From: Mactra quadrangularis
Taxonomy: Eukaryota > Mollusca > Bivalvia > Venerida > Mactridae
DNA length: 64,000 nucleotides
Direction: 5' to 3'
NCBI GenBank assembly: GCA_025267735.1
Contig: CM046311.1
Location: forward strand, 27,757,399-27,821,398
Shown here: positions 10,731-21,198 of the stretch, one piece after another
How positions within the stretch are numbered: the first letter of the stretch is position 1
Layout of the letters: each line of letters opens with the position of its first letter
The notes under the pieces: generated by a model
Databases searched by the model: none
What the model was told of the DNA's origin: nothing
Seen by the model: only the letters and a program-made list of their open reading frames with translations
Made by a program: the position numbers and the translations under genes

Positions 10731-13137
10731 TGGCTAAGCCAAGATAAAGGGTACCTCTTCAGTCTTCAGATTCTTTTGAAGTAATATACAGACATGTCTA
10801 TGCACTAATTTCCAAAAGATCTTGGATGTAACATGTAGAACAAAAAAGTTAAGAATGGTTGAATAGATATACTGTACCCAAGGGGCCTACGAACTCTACA
10901 TGGTAATTCATATCACCACACGAAAAATTAGAAAGATAGATATTTTTTATAAAAATTCGTTATTTAGTTTTATAAACATGTACTTTAAAATTTTGAAGAG
11001 AATCCACACCCACTCTCTCCTTGTCTGCAACATTTACCAAGGTCAAAAGTGCAAATACCCCAAAATACACAGGGAATGTTAAGTTTCAATTTACATATAG
11101 ATGAGAAAAAAGAAACAAAACTGATTTTTTATATTTGAAAGTATTCGAAGATGTAGACAACACATTTGGAACATGTTTGAAATGAATAATATGGTTTTGC
11201 TGACCCTAAAAAGAAAATTATATAATTGGAAACCGGGGCTACGGACTCTACACGGTAATTAATATCACCACTAGAAAAATTAGAAAGATGTATATTTTTA
11301 CAAATGATTTATAAATAAGTTTGATATTTACATATTTGTCAATTTGGAAGTGAATCTACACTGACTCTCATTGTTTGCAACATTTACCAGAGTCAAAAGC
11401 GCAAATACCCAAAATACACAGGGAATGTTGTTTCTTGACCCAATAAAGAAAATCATAAAATAGATATCAGGGGCTACGGACTCTACATACTGACTTGGTG
11501 GTATTAAGTAGATTGAAGAAAGTAGTTTAATGTAAATTGGCCTTTGGAATAATATTCTTTTGATACAGTATTAATTGTCTGACTTTTGAAAATTAGCAAT
11601 AATAGGAAGAAACAATTCCTTTACTTTACTTTAGAAAACATGAGAAATGTATGTTTCATAGTAACATAAAATGTCAAAACAAAACAAAGTCCTGAATTTT
11701 CAACCTGTTTCTATGTATATTTCAACAAAAAATCTTTCAAATAAGTTATCTCTATACATATATAAGTTTGGGAGTAAAAATTACAAAAGAATGAATTATG
11801 TGAAAATTAACATGGGGCTACGGACTCTACACCACACCAGTATCTTTTTCTATCACATATAAAGCTGTTTGTTTGATTTTAAGTGTAATTACCCTTAAAA
11901 AAAACCCAATAAACTTCAACTAACAAACACTACAAATATATATTTAAGTATCTTCTGAAATGTCAAATTTTTATTTTATTTATTTATTAAAGTCTAGTCT
12001 GTGTACAACAATTACATTAAACGCATACATTATAAAAAACATGATAGCTGTACAATAGCCACTCTTTGTAAAGAGTTATAAAAGACTATAAATCAGTGAT
12101 TACAATACTAATGATACAACATAATAATAATAAAACACATTAAACGAATATAAATATTGTTCAACAATTAATTACATATTGCATTAATGGTGATATAATG
12201 TAGCAGTTTGACCATTAAAGAAATCTATCAGAAAATTCATAAATTACGTCAAATTCAACATAATTTTCAACAGAATGAAGATTGTCAAGACATACAGTAT
12301 TTAGATGCATAGCTAGCCAGCACAAGTACGAAACTAAGAAAATTAGAAAAGTTGTATAGTTGTCATGTGTGAAAAAAAGATATAAATATATTAGGGGCTA
12401 CAGACTCTACAGGGCTACGGACAGCAATTATTTGTCTTTAGATTTTTTTGTTCTTCTTCTGATTTAATTCCTTCCTGCATTACCTATATGGCACTACCAA
12501 AAACAGAAAATGTAATAAAACAGCAGCTATGTTTCTTTATATTAAGTCAGCACACAGTTTAAAACAAGGGCTACGGACTCTACATAAAATTTACAATGTT
12601 CAGTAGTTATTTTCCAAAAGGAAAATGCTATGCTCTAAAAACTTCATTTGCGTTTAATTAAAATGATTATAAACTGTAATAGTAAAAAGGTGATACAAGT
12701 GAAATAAAGCAGTAACATTGTTTTAAAGTCTATCAAAGATGGTAACGTAAAACTCTTACTTGCGTTACAAGGGTACATGTTTACTCTTTCATGAATATTT
12801 TCTTAAATATTGATTATATATAGCTTTCGTAAAAAAAACGTATACCTGTATGTCTGTCAGAGATAGAAAACACATCAAAATAACTGTAACCAACAAGAAC
12901 TTTTAAAAACAACTGATGAAAAAGAACAAAACCTCAGTGATACTCAAAAACAGTGTAAAAACAGGCTTTTTAGGGAATATAATCCTAAATAATTAAAAAA
13001 ATGGTAATAGAACATATATCATCAGAAAGCTCTCAAGATAACTCTTCATTTAGTTTTAACTTAACTTTTCAGAATACAAAATGTATTTCAATGTAACATT
13101 GGCAAAATCAAAAGGTCTCATTTATCTTGGCTTAGCC
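10731..13137. mobile_element. 2.4-kb region bounded by a 17-bp inverted repeat, with six copies of a conserved motif
   Basis: GGCTAAGCCAAGATAAA at 10731-10747 is matched perfectly in inverted orientation at 13121-13137, and similarity continues weakly inward (GGGTACCTCTT versus TGAGACCTTTT). Inside, GGGGCTACGGACTCTAC or a close variant occurs at 10882, 11235, 11470, 11814, 12394 and 12567, always in the same orientation. The sequence after the first two copies is alignable (GGTAATT-ATATCACCAC, AAAATTAGAAAGAT, GCAACATTTACCA, CAAATACCCC, AAAATACACAGGGAATGTT), so the region began as degenerate tandem units of about 240-350 bp. No transposase is encoded. A foldback or other non-autonomous DNA element is likely, but the class is unknown. 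Confidence 0.6.
11960..12360 (-). pseudogene. Probable LINE 3' end with a decayed coding remnant
   Basis: Read on the minus strand, 12360 to about 12190 is open and encodes a peptide containing YLCWLAMHLNTVCLDNLHSV and then VEFDVIYEFSDRF. A one-base shift is needed to continue to FNGQTATLYHH and a stop. The minus strand then ends with TTTAATAAATAAATAAAATA at about 11965-12000, like the polyadenylation signal and A-rich tail of a retroelement. I cannot name the family. It lies within the inverted-repeat-bounded region, so it would be an insertion in it. Confidence 0.35.
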
Positions 13138-13159
13138 GTACAGCGTTTGCATTAAAAAC

Positions 13160-13460
13160 ACCTCAGCAATTCGCTACCAATAACCTCGTCATATTTAGAC
13201 GCAATGTTGGCTTTATCCGGTGTTGAAGTAACACATACAAGATCGTTTAGACGATGATTTTTGTCCATTAATTTGAAATACACGATTTACTTGTATCGCT
13301 GAACGATATCTAGCTACATACATTGTATATAACGTATATTTTTGTTTAAGACAATAACTTTTTTTGCATAAGCTGTTGCATATTTTGCCTGTACTTAGGC
13401 TCGCGTATATAGTAAAATCCCAATATTCTTGTAGGAGTCCCAACAAATCCTTTGGACATA
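13160..13460 (+). repeat. Dispersed repeat I, copy 1
   Basis: Similar to 56650-57015 in the same orientation. Shared landmarks are TTCGCTACxAATAACCTCG, ATTTAGACGC, GATCGTTTAGxCGATGA, TTTTxGTCCATxAATTTGAA, a GCTGAxC-A block and ACAAATCCTT. The two copies differ by insertions (this one is shorter). No coding or terminal repeat was seen. It begins just outside the right inverted repeat of the 10.7-13.1 kb region. Confidence 0.65.
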
Positions 13461-15670
13461 ATTCATTCAATGAATGTTGGAGGGTTTCAAATTGACAGTA
13501 CCCTACGAATTCATAAAGAAAGCTAACTCTTTTGAAGTCTAGAATGGAGAGTCATTGAATTACCTCCCTTTGTATGGCTCTTAAAAGTCGGCCTACAACA
13601 GCATAACAATATGTGTAGTGTTATCGATCTAATGAAACATTAAGCTCAGTGTCATTTATATTCATAACTTGCCAACTATTCTTGTCTTGGAAATAGAGGG
13701 AAGGACGACAGAGAGAAAGTTCATATGTACGATGTCTGAGTATAACAGCATCCATTACATACAGTGTCACGTGGTTTCTAATGTTGCTATTTATAGAACA
13801 GTTTCAAACAAAAATCCACTATTGGGTTGTCTATCATTCAATTTTAGGCAATTTTAAAGAAACAAACTATAATACGTATGTTGTGGCACGATTATGTTAT
13901 TTTCTCTAACAAGGAACATTTTTACGACAGCTTTCGTGTAAACGACCTTCGGGCTGTTGAATTCGAAAATGCTAGGTGTTATCTGCAATTCAAACTTGGT
14001 TGAAATGCCTAAAACAAGACAAATATAATTAAATATATGTCTTGCGCTCTGACTTTGCTAAGCACGCATTGTAATGTGGAACTTAAAAAGTCAATGGAAA
14101 TTCTATAAATAGGCAATCCAAAGGACACAATCGATAGCTACTAACATTTTCTATTGAGCAGAATAATTTTGTCTTTGCTATGGTCATTTTAAAACGAGAC
14201 CAAGCGCGTTTGATGTTGTTTGAATTGTGGCATGTCAGTTAAATTGTAGCTTTATATATTAAACATTGAAATGTTCTAAGTATATAGTATATCGTACAAG
14301 AATTAGCATTTCCAAAAATGCATGAAATTGCCATTTAGCCGTGTATGACAGCTTCTTCTTTGAGTAAAAACATTCAAGCAATATGTGTCAGCGTTTTAGA
14401 CCGCCCCATGTCTATTTATAGGATACCGCATTCTATTAATAGAAGATGAAGATAGCCACAATTACCTATTGGCGTTCCCTGTTAAGCATATGTAAAACAT
14501 TTGGGCGCGTTTGATTCATTGTGCCGAACCTTCTGGGCAGATAAAAATACATCAAATGAAAAGGCGCCGTCCTAGACATTTTACAACTGTGCACGTATAT
14601 TAGCATTATTATGGTAGAATTTAGCATTTTTCGTGTATATTTGGTCACTTAGAAACTAAATAAACTTATTAGCACACCGAAGTATTTTCATGTTCCTGGT
14701 CATTTTGTCTAGAAAAATAAAACATATGACCAAGTATTCGTGGTTATGACAAACAGACAATCCTTTATCTTGGCGTCAGAATGAGGTTTTTGACGTCATA
14801 CCGATAATACTTAAACGCATATAGCGGAAAAATCGTACAGACAACTTTTCTCAAATTCTGCTGTATGAAAGTCTATACCATGCTTTACATCATATCAAAA
14901 CTTGGCAAAAATTTATCGGGCAGATTTTTCATAAAACCGGTTTGAAGGCATTTTTTCTGGATTTTTTCTGATGTTGCCAATTCGGAAGTTTTTGTCTCTT
15001 TCGAATATTTTAATATTAAACGTATATTTACACTGTTCAGGTGGTAGATAATGATGAAAGCTTTAAATTGATGTATAATTTGTTGCTGTGGCGCGGAAAA
15101 TAAAGATTTAGCAACACATTATAGACGTTTTCTTACCATTGTCGACTGACGTAAAAAGTGCACGCGGTCGTCATGTTTACGACGTCATGGTAACGTTATT
15201 AGCAATAATGACGTCAAATAAAGTGTAGATCCGAATCGGAAATATCGTCAAGTTTACAACGGTACCAAAAATTATATACAAATCTAAAAAAAGTCAGATG
15301 TACCATACCACCTTAAAGAACATGTTCTACCCAAATTCGGACAGCCAATCGAAAGCTCTCGGATATTTATTCTTAGACTCGTCCAAAAATGGGGAAAGGA
15401 AATTCTCATTAAAAAATTACCTGTTGCAATTAGTTTTGGATTTTATGTCTAATATTGCAATTGTCTTAAAAACTGGTACAGCGTTCATAATTGCTAATGG
15501 TATTTTCCAGTAAACAGGTAACGACAAAAAACATGGCGAAGACGAGGCAATTCACGCATTTTATTTACTTTTTGACGGCCATTTTTATATCATGTGACCT
15601 ATAATAAATCGTTTTTATGGGCTTAAGGCAACCGGTGTCGACTAAAAAATTTTTACTCAAATCTTGATGA
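13461..15670. other. Non-coding; scattered CRE-like palindromes, no element resolved
   Basis: No gene could be supported. TGACGTCA or GACGTCAT words occur at about 14790, 15180 and 15209. A GTACCATACCACCTTAA block at 15299-15315 resembles the end of a TTAAGG-type inverted-repeat element, but no partner end was found. Open frames at 13669, 14466 and 15298 lack motifs and splice sites. Confidence 0.35.
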
Positions 15671-15671
15671 T

Positions 15672-16405
15672 TGTATACACTACAATGTAACACTGAACGG
15701 TGCAGTCAACCAAGATGGCGACCGAACGCTGATGAAAAGGTAAACATATTTCATTTTCTCGATTACTCTAAATTAATCCACATTTATTGTTGTATTCAAC
15801 CAGGCATAGACTCCGGTGCATAATGTGCAACCTCATTTGACTAAAGATCGTTCATGAAAGTTGGCACTGAAATTGATAATTGAGACAACACCGTACACGA
15901 AAAATATACAGAATGACTACACCGTACAGTTTTATGAGACTGCACCGTTAAAAATGTGCGTTTTGACTGCACCATACATCGGTGACTGCAATTACTTTGT
16001 GTACACTCATATAATGTTTGTTTTGTCGAAAGAAGAGGATGATTCTCCAAAGTGAGGAGACCTAGTAACTCGGACGATCATTTTACGCTACTCTGCAAAT
16101 AGCTTTCAATGTAAGAGCTCAAATAAAGTCTGAATCAGACTTAAAGATTTTTTCCTCGCTTCAATTTTTAAAATCTTACATCGACCAACTTTGTGATTCA
16201 TTTCTGAGCTTTTGGGTGGATATCAAGAGAATAGAGGTTGTACAATATGCACAGGAGTCTATACTTGTTTGAATACAGCTGATTATACAGCAATAAATAT
16301 GGATTAAGTTAGAGAAATAGGGAAAATGAAATATGTTTTTCATCAGCGTTCGGTCCGCCATCTTGGTTGACTGCACCGTTTAGTGCTACATGGCAGTGGT
16401 ATATA
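15672..16405. mobile_element. Foldback element with ~190-bp inverted arms
   Basis: The left arm (15672 to about 15870) and right arm (about 16180 to 16405) are inverted copies. Shared blocks are CGGTGCAGTCAACCAAGATG, CGAACGCTGATGAAAA, ATATTTCATTTTC, TTAATCCA-ATTTATTG, ATAGACTCC-GTGCATA and AAAGTTGG. The central ~300 bp contains further copies of a GACTGCACCGT motif (about 15914, 15938, 15964). No transposase is encoded, so this is a non-autonomous foldback/MITE-type element. The small open frames here arise from the arms. The ends fade gradually, so the exact termini and target duplication are uncertain. Confidence 0.8.
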
Positions 16406-16723
16406 TCGCAGTTCAGAAACGGCGAAAATGGCTATCATAGCAATGTGATCTACAGTAAGTAATGTAACTTGTCTCATTGTGATATCAGCTTTATGGACAA
16501 GGGCGTTGCATAAAGGGGACCCTAATAGGATACCTTTCACCTCATTTTGCGGTATAGCAAATACATGTAGCTTGTCTTGTCTTATCGAAATGTTGTATAA
16601 AGGTTTTATACATGAGAATGATTATTACCCAATAATTACTCCCTGAATGGTATAAGTATGGTATAATTAACCATATATTATGATTGAATGATTCTCTTTT
16701 GTTTGGTCCCTATCCTAGTAATA

Positions 16724-17044
16724 TGTTTGTTTGTTTGTTGGGTTTAACGCCGTAGCAACACAATGTATAGGTCATATAACGGCGGTCAGTCAACCTACTC
16801 ACTCCTCCTGGAAAGGCTAAATCTCTGGATTTAGCTGTTAACCAACTACTAAGCGCATACTTTCGTCAGTGACTGCATGAAAACTGCCCTACATAATTGA
16901 AAATCATTGGTAGGAGGGAGAATGGCCGTAGAAATAATTTCATGACCAAGCTCTACAAAAGTATGCCCCGCCCGGGAATCGAACCCACGACCCCTCGATC
17001 AGTAGACTTGCGTGCTTCCAACTGAGCTAGCCGGGCGGCTATTT
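16724..17044 (-). mobile_element. tRNA-derived SINE, family B, full-length copy
   Basis: On the minus strand it begins with a tRNA-like head: GCCCGGCTAGCTCAGTTGGA (A box) and GTGGGTTCGATTCCCGGGCG (B box). The body runs through AGCTAAATCCAGAGATTTAG and ends ACGGCGTTAAACCCAACAAA with CAAACAAACA. A candidate target duplication, CTAGTAAYAT, flanks it at 16714-16723 and 17045-17054 with one mismatch. Intact pol III boxes and the good duplication make this the best preserved SINE in the window. The head is most like a lysine/isoleucine-type tRNA, judged by eye. Confidence 0.9.
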
Positions 17045-17109
17045 CTAGTAACATACAGTGTCCCTTTAGTGACATTAGTATACGTTACACTCATATTATT
17101 GGGTTTGTG

Positions 17110-17320
17110 CATTTTTTTTCAAAATTTTATTCCTTTTGCGAAATGATTGTTTTACTATATATTATTCTTTTTACAAAATATTATCTATTTTTACGAAATA
17201 TTCTTTCTTTTTTAATACAATATTGTCTCGTTTTTACCAATAAATATTTCCGTTTTTACGAAATATATTTATGAAATATACTTTCTACGAAATATCACTT
17301 AGTTTTACGTAAAACGAATT
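17110..17320 (+). repeat. Degenerate short tandem repeat, TTTTTACGAAATATT type
   Basis: Irregular copies of a TTTTTACGAAATATT-like word recur at about 35-bp spacing (around 17130, 17165, 17195, 17255, 17280 and 17300) in very AT-rich DNA. Divergence between units is high, so this is an old or loosely organised array. Confidence 0.55.
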
Positions 17321-17514
17321 AATTTTCTTAACCCAACAAAATGATATTGAAACAAATTATCGATATCACTTAAGGCACGTTAGGGACTCAGTAGTTTTTT
17401 ATGATGTGAGCAATTTACTTATTTAGACAATTTTCAGTGGATAATGATAGTCTGTTGTACAGTAGTCATAAAGATATATAGATATAATTGAGACTCTGTC
17501 TCATAATTTGGCCT

Positions 17515-17680
17515 GTTATTTAAAGGTAAATGTAGTAAAGTTCCGCTAGAAAGAACATTTTAGTTTTTGCAAAATCACGCAATGTTTGACTATTCTAAAG
17601 TCCCTAATGCTTAATATGCAAAGGTTCCTATATCAAGACCATCGGTAATAAACTTTTTAATAATGCTCAAAGCAAGTTAA
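17515..17680 (+). repeat. Dispersed repeat G, copy 1
   Basis: The words TTTTTGCAAAATCACGCAAT, TTCTAAAGTCCCTAATGCTT and ATATCAAGACCAT align with segments at about 46920-47100, 48855-48950 and 55710-55870 (for instance TTATTGCAAAAACCATGCGA at 48873 and GTCCTAA at 55762). No ends or coding were identified. Confidence 0.45.
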
Positions 17681-17805
17681 AGCAATAACACCACTTTTGC
17701 GACTGTAAGACCTCGATAATGCCTCCAATGACTTAGTCATTTTTTATTAGACCTTGCATTATTTATTGTTTCTGTCTCCTTTAAAATCAAAGACAAAAAA
17801 CCTTA

Positions 17806-18713
17806 CTACATAGTACAGACACTGTAACATAGGACAAACACTGTAACATAGTACAGACACTGTAACATAGTACAGACACTGTAACATAGTACAGACACTG
17901 TAACATAGTACAAACACTGTAACATAGGACAAACACTGTAACATAGGACAAACACTGTAACATAGTACAGACACTGTAACATAGTACAGACACTGTAACA
18001 TAGGACAGACACTGTAACATAGTACAGACACTGTAACATAGTACAAACACTGTAACATAGGACAAACACTGTAACATAGTACAGACACTGTAACATAGGA
18101 CAAACACTGTAACATAGTACAGACACTGTAACATAGTACAGACACTGTAACATAGGACAAACACTGTAACATAGTACAGACACTGTAACATAGTACAGAC
18201 ACTGTAACATAGTACAGACACTGTAACATAGTACAGACACTGTAACATAGTACAGACACTGTAACATAGCACAGACACTGTAACATAGGACAAACACTGT
18301 AACATAGGACAGACACTGTAACATAGTACAAACACTGTAACATAGTACAGACACTGTAACATAGTACAGACACTGTAACATAGTACAGACACTGTAACAT
18401 AGGACAAACACTGTAACATAGTACAGACACTGTAACATAGTACAGACACTGTAACATAGGACAGACACTGTAACATAGTACAGACACTGTAACATAGTAC
18501 AGACACTGTAACATAGGACAGACACTGTAACATAGTACAGACACTGTAACATAGTACAGACACTGTAACATAGGACAAACACTGTAACATAGTACAGACA
18601 CTGTAACACAGTACAGACACTGTAACATAGGACAAACACTGTAACATAGTACAGACACTGTAACATAGTACAGACACTGTAACATAGCACAGACACTGTA
18701 ACATAGGACAAAC
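17806..18713 (-). repeat. 19-bp satellite array, about 47 copies
   Basis: The unit ACACTGTAACATAGTACAG repeats about 47 times with few changes, mainly GTACAG versus GGACAA, plus one ACACAG variant near 18608. Because 19 is not a multiple of three and the unit has no stop on the minus strand, all three minus-strand frames are open and translate to the same 19-residue repeat (built from VLCYSVCTMLQCLYYVTVS). The resulting frames of 305-362 residues are artefacts of the array; there is no promoter or coding context. Confidence 0.97.
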
Positions 18714-19005
18714 CGCGTCTATGTATCTGTGTATAATATCGACTATTTACTGGATTCAAATATTGACGTTGTCCCGTGAAAAATAGTTTTTCACCGTTAT
18801 TAATTATGTTTAGAAAGAACAATTGAACTGAAAACGTCAAAATTGTACTCATGATGATATATAAGCAATGATGTACGGTTGTAACGCTGTGCAAGGATAG
18901 AAAAATAAATAAGGTTCCGAATCAGGTCTATTATATTACCTGGTTTAGGGGTTACCTCTGATTTATGCTAATTTATCTTACCGAGTACCCCTCGTCAGCG
19001 CTATC
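18714..19005. other. Spacer between two satellites
   Basis: About 290 bp of non-repetitive sequence separating the 19-bp array from the 48/46-bp array. No feature was identified. Confidence 0.5.
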
Positions 19006-19990
19006 TATTTATACAATAACAGACTATACGTGTGTACCAAAACAATCCTGTATGATTTATACAATAACAGACTATACGTATGTACCAAAACAATCCTGTA
19101 TGATTTATACAATAACAGACTATACGTGTGTACCAAAACAATCCTGTATGATTTATACAATAACAGACTATACGTGTGTACCAAAACAATCCTGTATGAT
19201 TTATACAATAACAGACTATACGTGTGTACCAAAACAATCCTGTATGATTTATACAATAACAGACTATACGTATGTACCAAAACAATCCTGTATGATTTAT
19301 ACAATAACAGACTATACGTGTGTACCAAAACAATCCTGTATGATTTATACAATAACAGACTATACGTGTGTACCAAAACAATCCTGTATGATTTATACAA
19401 TAACAGACTATACGTGTGTACCAAAACAATCCTGTATGATTTATACAATAACAGACTATACATGTGTACTAAAACAATCCTGTATGATTTATACTATAAC
19501 AGACTATGTGTGTACCAAAACAATCCTGTATGATTTATAGCATAACAGACTACGTGTGTACCAAAACAATCCTGTATGATTTATAGCATAACAGACTACG
19601 TGTGTACCAAAACAATCCTGTATGATTTATAGCATAACAGACTACGTGTGTACCAAAACAATACTGTATGATTTATAGCATAACAGACTATGTGTGTACC
19701 AAAACAATCCTGTATGATTTATAGCATAACAGACTACGTGTGTACCAAAACAATCCTGTATGATTCATAACATAACAGACTACGTGTGTACCAAAACAAT
19801 CCTGTATGATTTATATTATAACAGACTACGTGTGTATCAAAACAATCCTGTATGATTTATAACATAACAGACTATACGTGTGTACCAAAACAATCCTGTA
19901 TGATTTATAGCATAACAGACTACGTGTGTACCAAAACACTCCTGTATGATTTATAACATAACAAACTACGTGTGTACCAAAACAACCCTG
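19006..19990 (+). repeat. 48-bp then 46-bp minisatellite, about 21 copies
   Basis: Units contain ACAGACTATACGTGTGTACC, then AAAACAATCCTGTATGATTT. The first ~10 units (GTACC at 19033 through 19465) are spaced 48 bp. From 19512 the spacing is 46 bp (19558, 19604, 19650, 19696, 19742, 19788, 19834) with ACAATAACAG replaced by GCATAACAG and TATACG by TACG. One 48-bp unit reappears near 19882. The 48-bp part is in-frame and creates 16-residue-repeat open frames on both strands (for example YTITDYTCVPKQSCMI). These are artefacts, and the frame breaks when the 46-bp units begin. Confidence 0.96.
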
Positions 19991-20072
19991 TCTTATCAGA
20001 GATGACGTCATTATAAACTATACTAATATCTCGGTATTAAACCTTCTAACCTTTCTCGACTGGACTTGAGCA

Positions 20073-20365
20073 CGTCCGGCTAGCTCAGTCGATAGCGCAC
20101 AAGTCAACTGATTGGAGAGTCGTAGGTTCGATTCCGGGATGGGGCATATTTTCGTGTGGAGTTCAGTCATGCAATTATATATACTGTCATTTTTTCTCCT
20201 TGTACATATTCTAAATCATGCAGGGCAGAAGTCAGTAACTGACTGAAGCATGCACGTATAGTAACTGGTAAACAGCTAAATCCAGAGGTATAGCCTTTCA
20301 AGTAACGGTGAATGATCGCCATGTTATGGCATATACGATGTTAGTTCGACGTTAACCTCAACCAA
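20073..20365 (+). mobile_element. tRNA-derived SINE, family B, plus-strand copy
   Basis: The head CGTCCGGCTAGCTCAGTCGA has an A box and GTCGTAGGTTCGATTCCGGG a B box. The body (AATCATGCAGGGCAGAAGTC, AACAGCTAAATCCAGAGGTA) matches the reverse of the copy at 16724-17044. The 3' end (GTTAACCTCAACC) is a decayed form of the GGCGTTAAACCCAA tail. Both pol III boxes are recognisable, but the body is diverged and no target duplication was seen. Confidence 0.85.
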
Positions 20366-20492
20366 AACGAGAGAACTTAAATACATAATTATCAACTGTC
20401 TTTGCAAGAATTTGGCACACTCTGTGGTAAGGGTCTAACCATTCTTACTTCCAATATGCTTGAGTCATTGACTTCACGCGGTCGATTAGATA

Positions 20493-20690
20493 ATGCGTAT
20501 TAACCTTTATAGGTATTTTGGAATAAACGAGAAAGAAAGCAGTGTGGCTGCCGACGCTGTAGACTTTCTATTACTGATGCCAACTGGTACATCAAAAGTT
20601 TTGTATATTTTGCCTCGTAATGTATTTAGTTTTATACCACGAAACGTTAGCCATACAAGTCTGCTCGTCTCAGTAGCCAATAAACTATGA
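20493..20690 (+). pseudogene. Possible RecQ-type helicase fragment
   Basis: This 65-codon frame contains LLLMPTGTSKVLYILP, which resembles helicase motif I of RecQ-like proteins (x-PTGxGKS-x-x-YQLP). It is preceded by YFGINEKE...ADAVDF, like the stretch upstream of motif I, and followed by HTSLLVSVANKL, similar in layout to motif Ia (SPLxSLMxxQ). In motif I the glycine-lysine-serine is changed (TSKV), and the frame stops shortly after motif Ia. It would therefore be a decayed fragment, perhaps from a mobile-element-borne helicase. A minus-strand open frame covers the same bases and cannot be excluded. The match was made by eye only. Confidence 0.35.
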
Positions 20691-20699
20691 AGAATCAAT

Positions 20700-21055
20700 A
20701 ACTTCCCTTTGCTTATTCATGTTACAGTTCAATTTATGTTTCCCATGGGACAAACAAACCAACATTTACATAGATTATTTATGAGCCATTGTTATTAGTG
20801 ACTGTAAGCAAAACTTGACTTCCATACAGTTTAACAAGATCATTGTTAGCTTTATTTGTAAGATTCCTGTAGGAAATGATTAGGTGAATCATTATATAAA
20901 CACATACACGTAGGAATTATCGACCAGATGAATAATGATAATTTATGGGGTTTTATAAAGTTTTACGAAATGGTTAGAGTGCGAATCGACGTAGACAATG
21001 TGACAACTGTATGTATTCTATGCTTGACCGACAATTAGTGTGCAGAATCAAATTG
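20700..21055. other. Non-coding, no element identified
   Basis: AT-rich sequence between the helicase-like fragment and repeat H copy 2; nothing further could be supported. Confidence 0.4.
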
Positions 21056-21198
21056 ATAAATCAAAGCACTGGAGTGCTGGAGGAACGATGACGTGAACTT
21101 ATTTTTTTTAAATAAAGATTATAATGATGTCAAAATATCGAAATTGTACGGCAATATTATCTACAAAATCATTTATTAAGTATCAATTAATAGAAGTT

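Noticed and set aside
14776..15216. CRE-like TGACGTCA cluster as a regulatory region
   Set aside because: Three words in 450 bp without a nearby exon or conserved spacing; could be chance or part of an unresolved repeat.
16980..17040. Possible functional tRNA gene
   Set aside because: A and B boxes are good, but the sequence continues into a SINE body and tail with a flanking duplication, so it is a SINE head.
17759..18894. Three long minus-strand open frames (305-362 codons) with cysteine-rich repeats
   Set aside because: They arise from a 19-bp satellite lacking stops. The peptide is identical in all three frames, which a real protein would not show.
18965..19540. Repeat protein of 167-191 codons on the plus strand
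   Set aside because: Translation of the 48-bp minisatellite; the frame is lost when the 46-bp units begin, and flanks have no coding character.
17806..20000. CRISPR-like direct repeat arrays
   Set aside because: Units are contiguous with no unique spacers, in a eukaryotic sequence; these are minisatellites.
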